Shown: positions 8,391-17,869 of the stretch, in pieces | How the letters are laid out: every line of letters begins with the position of its first letter | Position numbering within the stretch: position 1 is the stretch's first letter | NCBI GenBank assembly: GCA_017621795.1 | Contig: JAGASJ010000003.1 | Coordinates: 1-64,000 of the forward strand | Reading direction: 5' to 3' | Length of the DNA: 64,000 nucleotides | From: Oscillospiraceae bacterium | GTDB taxonomy: Bacteria > Bacillota > Clostridia > Oscillospirales > Oscillospiraceae | Position numbers and translations under genes: made by a program | Notes under the pieces: generated by a model | Database searches by the model: none | Seen by the model: only the letters and a program-made list of their open reading frames with translations | What the model was told of the DNA's origin: nothing

Positions 8391-8453
8391 AAAAAATGCA
8401 GGAAGAGCAATTTGCCCCTGTGGTATGATGCCCAACTTTCCTGCATTTTTTTT
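8391..8453 (+). terminator. Terminator after the desulfurase gene
   Basis: AAAAAATGCAGGAA pairs with TTCCTGCATTTTTT across a 37-base loop, ending in a run of eight T. The long loop makes it less classical, but stem and T-run are clear. Confidence 0.6.
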
Positions 8454-8463
8454 GTAAATCCTA

Positions 8464-8492
8464 TTGCCATCAGCGACGAAATCCGTTATAAT
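8464..8492 (+). promoter_or_regulatory. cdaA operon promoter
   Basis: TTGCCA (8464-8469), 17-base spacer, perfect TATAAT (8487-8492), 30 bases before the cdaA start. Confidence 0.8.
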
Positions 8493-8521
8493 GATAGGAA
8501 TAATAGGATGACTATGCCATA

Positions 8522-9418
8522 ATGGCAAATAGTGAAGAAAAAAAGGGGATACAGGCACTTATGGAACAGATTAAAAGTTTTCTTGAGCAACTTTCCAGAA
8601 TGCAGTGGACAGACTTTCTGGACATCATCATTGTTGCCGGATTGATATACTGGTTGGTGCCGATGCTAAAGTCCACCGGTACAGGTAAAATTGCCCGTGT
8701 TGTTGTGCTTGTTTTGCTTATTTCGTGGCTGACGGAATTGCTGAATCTGCATACATTGCATTTTATTTTTAATCAGGTGCTCACAGTAGGTCTGATTGCC
8801 ATCGTGGTGCTGTTTCAACCGGAATTACGCCGTATGATCGATCGGCTGAGCAACGTGAAGGTACATAAAATATTCGGCGTACAGGAAGACAATCAGGAGC
8901 TTGTGCCGGTAATTCGTCAGACGGTACAGGCCTGTGAAGTGATGAGCAAGGAACGGGTGGGTGCACTGATCGTCTTTGCCCGGGATACCCACATGGGTGA
9001 ATACATCAAAACCGGCACGGTGATTGATGCACAGCCGTCCGAGCAGCTGATTCGTAATATTTTCTTTCCCAAGGCAGCCCTGCACGACGGCGCGATGATC
9101 ATCAGTGAGGGGCGTGTGTTGGCGGCTGGCTGTGTTTTGCCGCTGACCGAATCCACCCGCATCAGTGCCGACTTAGGCACACGCCACAGAGCCGCGCTGG
9201 GTATGAGTGAAAATACCGATGCGGTGGTGGTCGTGGTATCTGAGGAAACCGGTGTTGTGTCTGTTGCCGTAGGCGGAATGCTGAAGCGGCATTTGGCACC
9301 GCAGACACTGGAGCGACTGCTGCGCAGTGAGCTGTGTCCGGAAGAACCGGAGCAGAACAATAAGATGAAGCTTCTGCAGATGCTGAAGAAAACGGGCAAG
9401 GAGGGAAGCGACAAATGA
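8522..9418 (+). CDS. cdaA: Diadenylate cyclase CdaA (membrane DAC domain)
   Basis: Makes cyclic di-AMP from two ATP at the membrane. Three N-terminal helices (about 33-49, 57-75, 81-99) precede the DAC domain; catalytic DGA at 189-191 and RHR at 221-223 are intact. The 298-residue length is normal. c-di-AMP controls potassium and osmolyte uptake and wall integrity in Firmicutes. It overlaps cdaR by four bases (ATGA), the usual cdaA-cdaR pairing; glmM, which often follows, is not here. The Shine-Dalgarno for ATG 8522 is weak; an in-frame ATG at 8561 preceded by AAGGGG is an alternative start that would keep all domains. Confidence 0.95.
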   Translation: MANSEEKKGIQALMEQIKSFLEQLSRMQWTDFLDIIIVAGLIYWLVPMLKSTGTGKIARVVVLVLLISWLTELLNLHTLHFIFNQVLTVGLIAIVVLFQPELRRMIDRLSNVKVHKIFGVQEDNQELVPVIRQTVQACEVMSKERVGALIVFARDTHMGEYIKTGTVIDAQPSEQLIRNIFFPKAALHDGAMIISEGRVLAAGCVLPLTESTRISADLGTRHRAALGMSENTDAVVVVVSEETGVVSVAVGGMLKRHLAPQTLERLLRSELCPEEPEQNNKMKLLQMLKKTGKEGSDK

Positions 9419-10638
9419 AAAGAAAAATCATTACCGCTGTTATTTCTCTGGCCGTGGCATTTGCACTTTGGAATTACGTGGTCTCTGTGGTGGGACCGGA
9501 ATATGAGGATACATTCCGTGATGTGGCAGTAAGTGTGGACGGCGAGTCCATACTGGAGCAGCGTGGATTGATGCTGGTTTCCGATAAGACGCCTACCATT
9601 ACACTGCGGCTGTCCGGCAACCGTTCGGACCTCAATAAGCTGAACCCGTCCAATATCAAAGTAGCGGTGGACCTGTCCAAAATCTACGATCCGGGTGTAA
9701 AAACCCTGACGCCCTCTATTTCCTTCCCCGGCAACGTGGCCAGCGGCGCGATTACCGTGCAAAGCCGCAATCCTTCGTTTGTAACACTTGAGATCGTCCG
9801 TCGGCAGACCAAGGAGATCCCTGTAGAGATCCAGTATATCGGTGAAGGACTGTCTGAGGAATACGTGAAGGGCAAGGCCGATCTGAGTCTTGAAAAGCTG
9901 CACATTGCCGGGCCTGAAAATGAGATAAGCAACATTGCAAAGGCAATCATTCAGGTGGAGCTGAGCAGCGACACAAAAACAGAGATCACAGGCGCATTTG
10001 ATTATATTCTCAGCGATGCATCCGATAATCCGGTAAAAGTGAAGCATACCAAGGTTACCACCGAGGATGCAGAGCAGATCTCCCTGTCTCTGCCGATCGA
10101 GCGGGTCGTAGAGCTGCCGTTGGTGCTTGAAATAATAGAAGGCGGCGGCGCCACCAAGGAGCACGTAAAGATCACGCCGGAAACCATTATGGTATCCGGA
10201 CGAGAGGAGCTTCTTACAGACCTGACGGAGATTTCTCTGGGCAAGCTGGATCTGTCCACAATGACCGAGTCTGTGGACCTGGTATATGAGATCACACTTC
10301 CGGAGGGCTTGACCAACAGAACCATTCCCACTGCAACGGTAAAGGTCTCCTTTGAGAATCTGACCACCAGAACCATCACGGTCAGCAATTTCAAGGTCAT
10401 CAATGTGCCGCGGGGAATGAAGGCAACCGTTTCTGCCCACGAATTGAACGTCACCATCCGAGGGGAAAAGGCGCTGGTCAATGCGCTGACAGCGGAGGAA
10501 ATTACAGTGCAGGTAAACTGTGCGGATCTGGAAGCAGGAAAGCACCTGGTGGACGCACAAATAGTCGTGGCCAACGCAAACGGGAAGGTGGGCGCAGTCG
10601 GTCCCTACCCGGTTGTCATTACCATCAACGAGAATTGA
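9415..10638 (+). CDS. cdaR: YbbR-domain protein, CdaA regulator
   Basis: A 407-residue extracytoplasmic protein anchored by one N-terminal helix (about 5-22, IITAVISLAVAFALWNYVVS). The rest consists of consecutive YbbR-type beta domains of roughly 80-90 residues each. In Firmicutes CdaR binds CdaA through the membrane and modulates cyclase activity. The four-base overlap with cdaA ensures stoichiometric translation. Repeats are divergent and were recognised from fold-like strand patterns and genomic position rather than from a single motif. Confidence 0.88.
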   Translation: MKRKIITAVISLAVAFALWNYVVSVVGPEYEDTFRDVAVSVDGESILEQRGLMLVSDKTPTITLRLSGNRSDLNKLNPSNIKVAVDLSKIYDPGVKTLTPSISFPGNVASGAITVQSRNPSFVTLEIVRRQTKEIPVEIQYIGEGLSEEYVKGKADLSLEKLHIAGPENEISNIAKAIIQVELSSDTKTEITGAFDYILSDASDNPVKVKHTKVTTEDAEQISLSLPIERVVELPLVLEIIEGGGATKEHVKITPETIMVSGREELLTDLTEISLGKLDLSTMTESVDLVYEITLPEGLTNRTIPTATVKVSFENLTTRTITVSNFKVINVPRGMKATVSAHELNVTIRGEKALVNALTAEEITVQVNCADLEAGKHLVDAQIVVANANGKVGAVGPYPVVITINEN

Positions 10639-10669
10639 TTATAATAAAGAGTAAAAGGGGATAATCACC

Positions 10670-11548
10670 TTGATAAAGAGTATGACCGGCTACGGCCGCG
10701 CGGTAGAAACCGTCAATGCCCGTGAGTTCACGGTGGAGCTTCGTTCTGTCAATAACCGTTATCTGGATTGCTCCGTGCGCTTGCCCCGCATCCTGACCTT
10801 TGGCGAGGAGGCGGTCAAGCAGGCGGTGAAGACATTTGTCAGCCGTGGTAAGGTAGACGTGTTTGTTTCTGTTCGCAGTGAATGCGGCGATGAGCTGCAG
10901 GTGACGCTGAACGAGGCGGTGCTCAAGAGCTATTTGGATGCGATGCACCGAATGGTAGACGAATACGGTGTGAAGGACGATATTCAAGTATCCACGGTTG
11001 CCCGTATGCCGGAGGTATTTCAGATCGAAAAGCCCCAGGTGGATGAGGAGCAGCTGCTGGCGGATTTGATGCAGGTGGTCCAAAAGGCGCTGGAAAGCTA
11101 CGATGCTATGCGGATCGCCGAGGGCACCGCATTGGAGCAGGATCTGCGCAGTCGCGGCAACACCATTTTGGAATACGTTTCTGTGGTGGAGCAGGGAAAT
11201 GCGCAAACGGTGGAAGACTACCGTACCCGTCTTGAAAACAAGCTGAGAGAAGTGCTGGAAAATCGCAATTTGGATGAAAGTCGGATACTCACCGAAGCCG
11301 CTATTTTTGCGGACAAGGTGGCAGTGGATGAGGAAACGGTGCGTCTGCGCAGCCATATTGCGCAGATGAATACGATGCTCACCCAGGGCGGTGCTGTGGG
11401 TCGAAAGCTGGATTTTCTGCTGCAGGAGATGAATCGGGAGGCCAACACCATTGGCTCCAAGTGCACAGATGTGAACCTGGCCCGTGTGGTCGTGGATATT
11501 AAGGCAGAGCTGGAAAAAATTCGGGAGCAAACCCAAAACATTGAATAA
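10670..11548 (+). CDS. yicC: YicC family endoribonuclease-like protein
   Basis: A 292-residue protein of the YicC family (YicC-like N-terminal and DUF1732 C-terminal regions); members have recently been described as endoribonucleases. The hallmark opening [10 protein letters not shown] and the C-terminal [21 protein letters not shown] segment are both present. Translation starts at TTG 10670, because this restores the canonical MIKSMTG start, with AAGGGG about ten bases upstream. A TATAAT-like sequence just upstream could be an additional promoter. It leads the yicC-remA-gmk-rpoZ-priA housekeeping block seen across Firmicutes. Confidence 0.93.
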   Translation: MIKSMTGYGRAVETVNAREFTVELRSVNNRYLDCSVRLPRILTFGEEAVKQAVKTFVSRGKVDVFVSVRSECGDELQVTLNEAVLKSYLDAMHRMVDEYGVKDDIQVSTVARMPEVFQIEKPQVDEEQLLADLMQVVQKALESYDAMRIAEGTALEQDLRSRGNTILEYVSVVEQGNAQTVEDYRTRLENKLREVLENRNLDESRILTEAAIFADKVAVDEETVRLRSHIAQMNTMLTQGGAVGRKLDFLLQEMNREANTIGSKCTDVNLARVVVDIKAELEKIREQTQNIE

Positions 11549-11556
11549 GAGGGTCT

Positions 11557-11817
11557 ATGAAACTGATAAATATTGGATTTGGCAGTATGGTTGCCCCCGG
11601 GCGTGTACTATCGGTGCTGGAGCCTGAATCCGCACCCATTAAGCGGGTGATCCAGGAGGCAAAGGAACGGGGGATGCTGATCGATGCATCCTACGGACGG
11701 AAAACCCGTGCAGTGCTCCTGATGGACACCGACCACGTGATTTTATCCGCCCTTACCCCAGAGGTGTTGAGCAGCCGTTGGGAAGAGAGACAGGAGGATA
11801 CAGATGGGGAAAGGTAA
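11557..11817 (+). CDS. remA: RemA-like DNA-binding regulator (DUF370)
   Basis: An 86-residue protein matching RemA/DUF370: [29 protein letters not shown] at the N-terminus and the GKKTRAV-like segment [18 protein letters not shown]. In Bacillus subtilis RemA is a transcription activator of matrix and osmoprotection genes. The gene lies nine bases after yicC and overlaps gmk by 14 bases, as in many Firmicutes. Its targets in this organism are unknown. Confidence 0.93.
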   Translation: MKLINIGFGSMVAPGRVLSVLEPESAPIKRVIQEAKERGMLIDASYGRKTRAVLLMDTDHVILSALTPEVLSSRWEERQEDTDGER

Positions 11818-12361
11818 GCTTTTTGTGTTTTCCGGTGCATCCGGTGTAGGCAAGAGCACGGTGCTGTTTCATGTCATGGACAAGCGGCGTGACCTGCAGT
11901 TTTCTGTATCGGCGACGACCCGTGCGCCCAGACCCGGTGAACAAAACGGTGTAAACTACTATTTTGTATCCAAGGATGAATTTCGCCAAATGATTTGCGA
12001 GGATGCATTTGTGGAATACGATGCCCACATGGGCAATTTCTACGGCACGCCCCGTCAGCAGTTGGAGGAAAAACTGGAAAAAGGGAATGTGATCTTGGAT
12101 ATTGAGCCGGTGGGCGCTTTCGCAGTGAAAAAAGCGCGGCCGGACGCGATCCTGATTTTCATTGCACCGCCTTCGTGGGAGGAGCTGGAGCGTCGTCTGC
12201 GCAGTCGGGGCGACACCGGCGAGAAGCAGATCGCAATGCGTTTGGAGCGGGCTTCCTGGGAACTGGAGCAGAGCAAACGCTATGACTATGTGGTCATCAA
12301 TGAGCAGGTAGAGACCTGCGCAGATGAGATTATAAAAATAATCGCCAAAGAGGCGGAGTAA
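11804..12361 (+). CDS. gmk: Guanylate kinase
   Basis: Phosphorylates GMP to GDP. P-loop GASGVGKST at about 11-19, the GMP-binding [19 protein letters not shown] segment and the LID region [13 protein letters not shown] are intact; 185 residues is slightly short. The usual LEIDWQGA-like motif is altered here to LDIEPVGA, a deviation in an otherwise conserved strand. It overlaps remA by 14 bases and lies 15 bases upstream of rpoZ. Confidence 0.94.
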   Translation: MGKGKLFVFSGASGVGKSTVLFHVMDKRRDLQFSVSATTRAPRPGEQNGVNYYFVSKDEFRQMICEDAFVEYDAHMGNFYGTPRQQLEEKLEKGNVILDIEPVGAFAVKKARPDAILIFIAPPSWEELERRLRSRGDTGEKQIAMRLERASWELEQSKRYDYVVINEQVETCADEIIKIIAKEAE

Positions 12362-12376
12362 TTGGAGGAAAGAAAT

Positions 12377-12583
12377 ATGTTATACCCCCCTGTAGCAGAT
12401 ATGCTCAAGTATGTAGACAGCCGTTATTTGCTGGTCAATGTGGTTGCCCAGCGGGCAAGACAGATTGCCGAAGAGGCTGAGGAATTGCAGGAGGATCTGC
12501 CCGAAAAGCCTGTTACCATGGCCATTCGTGAGGTCGCTGACGGAAAGCTGTCTGCATCCCTGAAGGAAGAATACAGAAACTGA
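12377..12583 (+). CDS. rpoZ: RNA polymerase omega subunit
   Basis: A 68-residue protein with the omega arrangement: a short N-terminal segment (PPVADMLKYVDSRYLLVNVVAQRARQI) containing the conserved SRY-LV-A-RAR pattern, then an acidic stretch and VTMAIREVADGKL. It stabilises RNA polymerase assembly. Start chosen at ATG 12377, with GGAGGAAAG seven bases upstream. It follows gmk as in most bacteria. Confidence 0.93.
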   Translation: MLYPPVADMLKYVDSRYLLVNVVAQRARQIAEEAEELQEDLPEKPVTMAIREVADGKLSASLKEEYRN

Positions 12584-12619
12584 TTTTAAGATCATTTAAC
12601 GATCATTAGGAGGGGCTTT

Positions 12620-15067
12620 ATGATTGCAAAAATTGCTGTAAGTGCGGCCAATTTTGCCATTGATAAGCCCTATTCCTATTTTGTGCCGGCGGATATGATG
12701 CTGGAGACGGGGATGCGGGTGACCGTTCCCTTTGGCCGTGGAAATAAAACCTGTGAAGGCATCGTATTGGCGTTGGAGCAGGGAAGTGAGGAAGGGCTGA
12801 AAACGGTCTTGGAGCAGCTGGACGAGAAGCCGCTGCTGACCGACCGAATGCTGCATCTTGCTTCTTTTCTGCGTCAGCGGTGCTACTGCAGCTTTTACGA
12901 TGTAGTGCGGGGAATGCTGCCGGCGGGCCTGTGGTTTCAGACCAAGCAGCAGATATTTTTGACGGAGGATCGCTCCTGGCAGAGCAAGACTCTGCGCCAA
13001 AAGGATGCGGTACTGCTATTGAAGGCACTGACCGATTGCGGCGGAAGCTGTGATGATTCGGTGTTGCGGCAATATGTGGAGGATGAGGAACGCCTGCAAA
13101 AGGCCATTTCCTACCTGCTGGGCAAAAAATGGATCACCGCCCACCAGGAGTATAGCCGCAGAGCAAGCGATAGAAGCGAAAAGATCGCGACCCTGGCGTC
13201 CTCTCAGGAGGAGGCGCTGGAATATGCGTCGAGCCGACCCAAAGCGGCCATTCACCAAAAGAACATTCTGCAAACACTGTGCAGTGTAGGCAGTGCCTCT
13301 GTAAAGGAGCTGTGTTACTACACCGGCGCAAAGCCTGCGGCAGTGAAGCGCCTGGCAGAGCTGGGCTACATTCACCTGTGGGATCGGCCGGTCCTGCGCT
13401 GTAAGGAGATCCGTCCCGCACAGGTGGAGAAGCCCCTGGTTTTAAATGACGAACAGCAGAAGGCATTTGAGGGGTTGCGCCGGCAGATGGAGCAGAAGGA
13501 TGCAGGTGTGGCACTGCTTTACGGTGTAACCGGCTCCGGAAAAACGGCAGTGTATATCCGTCTGATTCAGCAGTGCCTTGAAAATGGCAGACAGGCGGTG
13601 CTATTGGTGCCGGAAATTGCCCTGACGCCCCAGTTGTTGGGCCTTATGGCTGCCTGGTTTGAGGACCGTGTGGCAGTACTGCATAGCTCTTTGCCGGTGG
13701 GTGAGCGTTATGACCAGTGGAAGCGGGTGCAATCCGGTCAGGCGAAGGTGGTAGTGGGTACCCGTTCAGCGGTTTTTGCTCCCTGCAAAAACCTGGGCCT
13801 GCTCATTATCGATGAGGAACAGGAGCACTCTTATAAATCGGACAACAGTCCGCGCTATCACGCCCGGGATGTGGCGCTGTGGCGGGGCCTGAAGGAACAG
13901 GCAATGGTCGTGCTGGGCTCTGCTACCCCCTCGGTAGAGAGTATGTATAAGGCAAAAACCGGCATCTATCAGCTCTATACCTTGAAGAATCGCTTTGGCG
14001 GCAGAGCACTGCCCCGGGTGGAGATCGTGGATATGAAGGAGGAAGTGAAGGACGGAAACGACACCTCACTGAGTCATTCCCTGCAGGATGCACTGGGGGA
14101 AAATATCCAAAACGGCAAGCAGAGCATTTTGTTTTTGAACCGTCGCGGCAATAGCCGCGCGGTGGTGTGCGTAGACTGCGGAGAGGCACCGGAGTGTCCC
14201 CGTTGCAGTGTGCGGCTTACTTACCATTCCGCCAATGAACGGCTGATGTGCCATTATTGCGGATTCTCCCAGCCGGTGCCGAAGCGGTGTCCTGCCTGTG
14301 GCGGGCCGACCAAGCGCATCGGTATCGGCACGCAAAAAGTGCAGGAGGAGCTGCAGGCACTGTTTCCCGGCCTGAAGCTGAGCCGTATGGATACGGATAC
14401 AGTCAGTGCCACCAATACGCACCAGCAGATTCTTGACAAGTTCCAACAGGAAAACATCCCTGTTTTAGTGGGCACGCAGATGGTGGCAAAGGGCTTAAAC
14501 CTGCCCAATGTGACCTTGGTTGGGGTGCTGGACGGGGATCTGGGACTGTATACCGACAGCTTCCGCGCGGCAGAGACCACCTTTAATATGCTGACCCAGG
14601 TGGTGGGTCGTGCAGGGCGGGGCGATACGCCCGGCAGGGCGATGATTCAGACCCTTGTGCCGGAGCATCAGGTAATTCGCCTGGCGGCGGTGCAGGATTA
14701 CGACCGCTTCTATGAGCTGGAGATCGGTATGCGTAAAACCTTAGGCTATCCGCCCTTTAAGGATGTGGTGCAATGTACCCTTACAGGACCGGACGAGGCA
14801 AGAGTTCTGCGGGGTGCGGCAAAGCTGGCGGAAAGCCTGCGGGGACTTTTGAAAGACCCCCAATACGGCGGGGACGATGTGACGGTATTGGGACCGGCAC
14901 CCTGTCCTGTACCAAAAATAAACTATAACTTCCGTTACCGTCTGACGCTTCGATGCAGTCTGACAAGTCCGATCCGGAATCTACTGGGGCATCTTTTGCG
15001 GCAGTTTAGTGCGGATAAGGATAATCGGGGCGTTTCGGCGTTTATAGACATTAACGGATATGACTAA
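12620..15067 (+). CDS. priA: Primosomal protein N' (replication restart helicase)
   Basis: A 3'-5' superfamily 2 helicase that reloads the replisome at stalled forks. The N-terminal 3'BD/winged-helix region (1-270) is followed by Walker A GVTGSGKTAVY (about 303-313), the DEEQ box in IIDEEQEHSYK (about 396), and a zinc-binding insertion with paired cysteines (CVDC, CPRC, CHYC, CPAC; about 515-560). The helicase C half contains VGTQMVAKG and QVVGRAGRG. At 815 residues it is complete. AGGAGG lies 8 bases before the ATG. Confidence 0.97.
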   Translation: MIAKIAVSAANFAIDKPYSYFVPADMMLETGMRVTVPFGRGNKTCEGIVLALEQGSEEGLKTVLEQLDEKPLLTDRMLHLASFLRQRCYCSFYDVVRGMLPAGLWFQTKQQIFLTEDRSWQSKTLRQKDAVLLLKALTDCGGSCDDSVLRQYVEDEERLQKAISYLLGKKWITAHQEYSRRASDRSEKIATLASSQEEALEYASSRPKAAIHQKNILQTLCSVGSASVKELCYYTGAKPAAVKRLAELGYIHLWDRPVLRCKEIRPAQVEKPLVLNDEQQKAFEGLRRQMEQKDAGVALLYGVTGSGKTAVYIRLIQQCLENGRQAVLLVPEIALTPQLLGLMAAWFEDRVAVLHSSLPVGERYDQWKRVQSGQAKVVVGTRSAVFAPCKNLGLLIIDEEQEHSYKSDNSPRYHARDVALWRGLKEQAMVVLGSATPSVESMYKAKTGIYQLYTLKNRFGGRALPRVEIVDMKEEVKDGNDTSLSHSLQDALGENIQNGKQSILFLNRRGNSRAVVCVDCGEAPECPRCSVRLTYHSANERLMCHYCGFSQPVPKRCPACGGPTKRIGIGTQKVQEELQALFPGLKLSRMDTDTVSATNTHQQILDKFQQENIPVLVGTQMVAKGLNLPNVTLVGVLDGDLGLYTDSFRAAETTFNMLTQVVGRAGRGDTPGRAMIQTLVPEHQVIRLAAVQDYDRFYELEIGMRKTLGYPPFKDVVQCTLTGPDEARVLRGAAKLAESLRGLLKDPQYGGDDVTVLGPAPCPVPKINYNFRYRLTLRCSLTSPIRNLLGHLLRQFSADKDNRGVSAFIDINGYD

Positions 15068-15119
15068 GCAGTATGACGCAAGCTGAGGAAGATCAGAAAA
15101 ATACAAACAAAAGGACTGC

Positions 15120-15139
15120 GGTGGGGCTGTCGCCCTACC
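15120..15139 (+). other. Small hairpin in the priA-def spacer
   Basis: GGTGGGGC pairs with GCCCTACC (one G-U) across a TGTC loop in the 88-base gap before def. No T-tract follows, so it is more likely a processing or stability element than a terminator. Confidence 0.35.
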
Positions 15140-15155
15140 CTAAAGAGGAAAAGAT

Positions 15156-15626
15156 ATGGCAATCAGAAAGATTTTAACGGTAGATGAAGATGTATTGCAT
15201 AAAGTATGCAAACCTGTAGAAAACTTTGATCAGAAGCTCCATACCCTGCTGGACGATATGCGCCAGACCCTGATCGATTCTGAGGGCGTAGGCTTGGCGG
15301 CACCCCAGGTGGGCATTTTGCGCCGGGTGGTGCTGGTGGATAACGGCGAAGAGATTTTGGAACTGATCAACCCCACCATTTTGGAAACCGACGGCGAACA
15401 GGAGGGGGCAGAGGGCTGCCTCAGTGTGCCCGGCAGATACGGCTGGGTAAAACGTCCCTACTATGCCAAGGTGCGGGCACAGGACCGCAACGGCAACTGG
15501 TTTGAGACAGAGGGTGAGGAACTGACCGCCCGTTGCTTCTGCCATGAGCTGGACCACCTGGAGGGCATCATTTATACCGAGAAAATGGAGCGGGATGTGA
15601 CCGACGAATTGATGGGAGAAGAATAA
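15156..15626 (+). CDS. def: Peptide deformylase
   Basis: Removes the formyl group from nascent N-termini. All three metal-site motifs are present: GVGLAAPQVG at 44-53, EGCLSVPG at 86-93 (metal cysteine) and HELDH at 130-134. At 156 residues it is the type I (shorter) form. It is followed directly by fmt, so the enzymes that add and remove the formyl group are co-transcribed. Confidence 0.97.
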   Translation: MAIRKILTVDEDVLHKVCKPVENFDQKLHTLLDDMRQTLIDSEGVGLAAPQVGILRRVVLVDNGEEILELINPTILETDGEQEGAEGCLSVPGRYGWVKRPYYAKVRAQDRNGNWFETEGEELTARCFCHELDHLEGIIYTEKMERDVTDELMGEE

Positions 15627-16538
15627 ATGCGTGTAGTTTTTATGGGAACACCGGATATTGCGGCAACCTGTCTGCAAAAGGTCATTGCAGAGGGCTTTGA
15701 CGTTGTGGGTGTTTATACCCAGCCCGACCGTCCGAAAAACCGTGGGATGAAGCTGTGCTTCTCACCGGTGAAGGAGGTAGCGCTGAAGCATAATATTGCT
15801 GTGTATCAGCCGGAAAATTTCCGCGAGGATGAAACAATACAGCAGCTTCGGGATTTGAAGCCGGACGTGGTGGCGGTGGTGGCTTATGGCCGCATTCTGC
15901 CCCAAAGGGTGCTGGATATCCCGCCCAAGGGCTGTATCAACATCCACGCCAGTCTGCTTCCTGCCTATCGGGGCTCTGCTCCGTACCAGTGGGCAGTGCT
16001 GGATGGCTTGCAGGAAACCGGCGTAACGGCAATGTACCTGTGCAGGGAAATGGATGCCGGCGATATGATCGATACCGCAAAAACAGCCATTGGCCCCAAT
16101 GAAACAGCGGGAGAGCTGCTGGACAGACTGGCGGTGCTGGGGGCAGACTTGCTCTGTAAAACCCTGAAATGTATAGAGCAGGGAACAGCTTGCTGTGTTT
16201 CGCAGGATCATAGCAAAGCGACTTATGCACCGATGCTGGATAAGAGTATGTGCCCTATAGATTTTACCAAGACCGCACAGCAGGTGCACAATCACGTGCG
16301 TGGAATGAATCCCTGGCCTGTTGCCACCATGGAGCTGCAGGGCAAGCGCTTTAAGGTGTATGAAACAGCCGTGCTGGACTGTTCTTGTGAACAGGAAGCG
16401 GGCACGATTTTGGGCATCAGCAAAACCGGCCTGCAAATTGCCTGCGGCAGTGGTGTGATTGAGATCCGTGTTTTGCAGGCAGAGGGCGGCAAGCGTCTGA
16501 GTGCCCCCGATTATTTCCGTGGACATCCTCTAAATTAA
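15627..16538 (+). CDS. fmt: Methionyl-tRNA formyltransferase
   Basis: Formylates initiator Met-tRNA using 10-formyl-THF. N-terminal VVFMGTPDIAATCL, the catalytic region INIHASLLPAYRGSAP (about 106-121) with the SLLP-YRG signature, and a C-terminal OB-like tRNA-binding domain are all visible. It is 303 residues long, a usual size, and starts on the base after the def stop codon. Confidence 0.97.
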   Translation: MRVVFMGTPDIAATCLQKVIAEGFDVVGVYTQPDRPKNRGMKLCFSPVKEVALKHNIAVYQPENFREDETIQQLRDLKPDVVAVVAYGRILPQRVLDIPPKGCINIHASLLPAYRGSAPYQWAVLDGLQETGVTAMYLCREMDAGDMIDTAKTAIGPNETAGELLDRLAVLGADLLCKTLKCIEQGTACCVSQDHSKATYAPMLDKSMCPIDFTKTAQQVHNHVRGMNPWPVATMELQGKRFKVYETAVLDCSCEQEAGTILGISKTGLQIACGSGVIEIRVLQAEGGKRLSAPDYFRGHPLN

Positions 16539-16552
16539 GGAGGTGCGCTGTT

Positions 16553-17869
16553 GTGGCAGCCCGAGAAACGGCACTGAATGTACTGATTGCCTGTCGCAAG
16601 GATGGGGCTTGGTCCAATGGCGTGCTGAAAACCTATATTGTCCGTGACCGTTTAGATAAGCGGGAGGCGGCACTGGCATCCCGTCTGTGCTATGGGGTGC
16701 TGCAAAACAGAGGAAAGCTGGATTTTTATTTACAACAGCTCCTCACAGGAAAACTGAAAAATCTGCATCCGGTGGTGCGGGATATTCTCCATTTAGGGCT
16801 CTATCAGCTTTTGGAGACGGATAAGATCCCCGATTCCGCCGCAGTAAATGAGTCGGTCAGCCTGGCAAAAAAGTATTGCCCTAAATTGCAAAACGCACCG
16901 TCACTGGTGAATGCTGTCTTGCGTAATGGGGTGCGGCAGAGGGAAACACTGCAAAAGCCCACCGCTTTGAAGGATCTTTATTCCCACCCTCAAAACCTGA
17001 TCGATCTGCTTTCTTATTATGTAGGTCCGCAGCGGCTGGAAGCAATGCTGCAGGCCAATAACAGCGCGCCCCACACCTTTGCGCAGGTGAATACCCTGCG
17101 CACCGATGTAAATACTTTGCTCCAACAGTTGGAGCAAGAGGGGGTAGGGGCGCAAATACATCCGTGGCTTTCCGACTGTCTGATCCTTTCCGAAACAGGC
17201 AATTTGGAAAAACTGCCAAGCTTTCAGCAGGGTCTTTTCTACATACAAGACCCGGCGGCAAAGCTCAGCGTGCTGTGCGCGCAGCTTCCTCAAAAGCCCA
17301 TCCGTATTTTAGACTGCTGCGCCGCACCCGGAGGAAAGTCCTTTGCCGCGGCAATGCAGACAGCGGGGCAGGCAGAGATCATCTCTTGCGATATTCATCC
17401 CCATAAGGCGGCGCTTCTGCAAAAGGGGGCGGCCCGATTGGGCATCCACCGACTGCAGGCGCAGTGCCGGGATGCCGCGGTGTTTGAGCCCTTGTGGGAG
17501 GGCAGTATGGATGCAGTCATTGCGGATGTACCCTGTTCCGGCTATGGCATTATCCGCAAAAAGCCGGATATTCGTTATAAAGACCCGGATACGATGGGGG
17601 AGCTTCCTGCATTGCAGTTGTCCATTTTAAACAATCAGGCACGGTATGTGAAAAAAGGCGGCCTGCTGATGTACTCCACCTGCACCTTGGTGCGCAGGGA
17701 GAACGAAGGCGTTGTGGAAAAATTTTTAAAGCAAAACCCGGATTTTCACACAGAAAGTCTGCCTTTGCCTGACAATTTTCCTAAAAATGACACCGGTATG
17801 CTGGCATTGGTGCCCGGTGAATATGATACCGACGGCTTTTTTATCTGCCGTCTGCGGAGAGAAGAATGA
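16553..17869 (+). CDS. rsmB: 16S rRNA m5C967 methyltransferase
   Basis: A 438-residue enzyme with an N-terminal NusB-like RNA-binding domain (1-130) and a C-terminal Rossmann SAM methyltransferase domain. SAM motif LDCCAAPGGKS at about 252, catalytic cysteines in DVPCSG (about 326) and YSTCTL (about 374). Start is GTG 16553, with AAGGAGG nine bases upstream. It overlaps rlmN by four bases (ATGA). Confidence 0.95.
   Translation: MAARETALNVLIACRKDGAWSNGVLKTYIVRDRLDKREAALASRLCYGVLQNRGKLDFYLQQLLTGKLKNLHPVVRDILHLGLYQLLETDKIPDSAAVNESVSLAKKYCPKLQNAPSLVNAVLRNGVRQRETLQKPTALKDLYSHPQNLIDLLSYYVGPQRLEAMLQANNSAPHTFAQVNTLRTDVNTLLQQLEQEGVGAQIHPWLSDCLILSETGNLEKLPSFQQGLFYIQDPAAKLSVLCAQLPQKPIRILDCCAAPGGKSFAAAMQTAGQAEIISCDIHPHKAALLQKGAARLGIHRLQAQCRDAAVFEPLWEGSMDAVIADVPCSGYGIIRKKPDIRYKDPDTMGELPALQLSILNNQARYVKKGGLLMYSTCTLVRRENEGVVEKFLKQNPDFHTESLPLPDNFPKNDTGMLALVPGEYDTDGFFICRLRREE

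Noticed and set aside
8917..10560. Long 547-codon frame on the minus strand
   Set aside because: Antisense to cdaA and cdaR, both of which have intact motifs, a promoter and coupled starts; the frame is a codon-bias shadow.
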